A stretch of 8,023 nt of DNA from a bacterium. GTDB taxonomy: Bacteria > Ratteibacteria > UBA8468 > B48-G9 > DTJG01. The notes under the pieces are model-generated. The model saw only the letters and a program-made list of their open reading frames with translations. It was not told where the DNA came from and made no database searches. Position numbers and translations under genes: made by a program. The first letter of the stretch is position 1, and the number at the start of each line of letters is the position of its first letter. Of the stretch, positions 7,537 through 8,023 are shown in pieces. Where the stretch lies: the NCBI GenBank assembly GCA_026418655.1, contig JAOAAW010000044.1:1-8023 (forward strand). Direction: 5' to 3'.

Positions 7537-7543
7537 TCCCCCT
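7537..7543 (-). promoter_or_regulatory. Ribosome binding site of uxuB
   Basis: AGGGGGA, three bases upstream of the uxuB ATG, shares bases with the TAG stop of the preceding isomerase gene (7542-7544). The overlap points to co-transcription and probably translational coupling. Confidence 0.7.
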
Positions 7544-8023
7544 ATTCATATTCAAGATACTCTGGATGTGTATGCCTCTGAAAAGGTCTTTTCTCACCTG
7601 CAAGAGCCCAGAAATAATATAATCTATGTTCTGGAATCACCGCAACAGGATGATAACCACGTGGAATTGTTATGGCATCATTTGTCAATATCGGAAAAGC
7701 GATATCCTGCGTCTCGTCATATATTCTTATCATTCCAAAACCAGTTTTTTCTGGCTTACATTTAAAGAAATAAATTTCTTCGTGTCTGCTTTCTTCAGGC
7801 ATATTATCAATATCATGTTTGTGAGGCGGGAAGCATGACCAGTGCCCTATATCGTGGATTGTTTCTCCAGCTATAATCTTCGAAGCCGGAAAATCCTGAG
7901 GAACAATATTAAGGATTGTTCGCTGATAATTTAGTTTTCCTGCTCTCTGTATTTTGATATCATCCTGTGTTATCATCCTAAATGAGAATTTTTTTTCTGC
8001 TACTGCTGAAACAGCCACTGCTT
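7542..8023 (-). CDS. iolB: IolB/KduI-family uronate isomerase, 5' part outside window
   Basis: The frame is open through the right edge, so only the last 159 complete codons are visible; the GTG at 8016-8018 is probably internal. The part seen is the C-terminal cupin domain of the 5-deoxyglucuronate isomerase (IolB) / 5-keto-4-deoxyuronate isomerase (KduI) family, whose full length is about 270 residues. The metal ligands are visible: the two His of WSCFPPHKHD, the second Glu of HEEIYFF (following PEESR) and the His of IPRGYHPV. The PPHKHD...PEESR form is closer to IolB than to KduI. IolB proper acts in myo-inositol breakdown, but no other iol gene is present and the neighbours concern hexuronates, so here it may isomerise a hexuronate or deoxyuronate. 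That substrate shift is inference. TAG stop is followed after 8 bp by uxuB. Confidence 0.85.
   Translation of the reverse strand, partial: AVAVSAVAEKKFSFRMITQDDIKIQRAGKLNYQRTILNIVPQDFPASKIIAGETIHDIGHWSCFPPHKHDIDNMPEESRHEEIYFFKCKPEKTGFGMIRIYDETQDIAFPILTNDAITIPRGYHPVAVIPEHRLYYFWALAGEKRPFQRHTHPEYLEYE

Noticed and set aside
7400..7765. Plus-strand 121-codon frame
   Set aside because: It overlaps the N-terminus of uxuB and the C-terminus of the isomerase gene, both well supported on the minus strand.

Overview
The window is a stretch of AT-rich bacterial DNA in which every supported gene lies on the minus strand. The genes are packed end to end (gaps of about 1 to 20 bp, or 4-base ATGA overlaps), so this reads as one operon transcribed from right to left. 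Its promoter and terminator lie outside the window. The sequence does not identify the phylum. The gene set (a one-piece transketolase, a UxaE epimerase, a Bacillus-type UxuB short-chain dehydrogenase and a LarA-type racemase) suggests a fermentative, uronate-using bacterium, but that is inference.

Order in transcription: (1) 3' part of an IolB/KduI-family sugar-acid isomerase, cut by the right edge; (2) a UxuB-type fructuronate reductase / mannonate oxidoreductase; (3) 6-phosphogluconate dehydrogenase, Gnd; (4) a HAD-family phosphatase of unknown substrate; (5) a LarA-family nickel-pincer racemase/epimerase; (6) a UxaE tagaturonate/fructuronate epimerase whose frame is broken by two stop codons; (7) transketolase, cut by the left edge. 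No intergenic stretch exceeds about 20 bp except 1505-1720, and that holds the detached C-terminal coding part of uxaE. I see no RNA gene, mobile element, CRISPR array or significant repeat.

The genes fit a metabolic route. UxaE interconverts tagaturonate and fructuronate, and UxuB reduces fructuronate to D-mannonate. The textbook next step is dehydration by UxuA to KDG, but no UxuA is visible. Instead there is a LarA-family enzyme, a superfamily reported to include D-gluconate 2-epimerases (gluconate to mannonate), next to Gnd and transketolase. This suggests a hexuronate -> mannonate -> gluconate -> 6-phosphogluconate -> pentose phosphate shunt. A gluconate kinase would be required and is not in the window. 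The IolB/KduI-like protein could supply the entry isomerisation. This pathway is an inference from gene content.

The clearest sequence-level anomaly is uxaE. After a 383-residue frame ending at TAA (1721-1723), the same frame continues past a second stop (TGA, 1697-1699) into a clean 63-codon UxaE C-terminus ending at its own TAA (1505-1507), just before the transketolase ribosome binding site. The gene is recently inactivated, read through, or carries assembly or strain variants.
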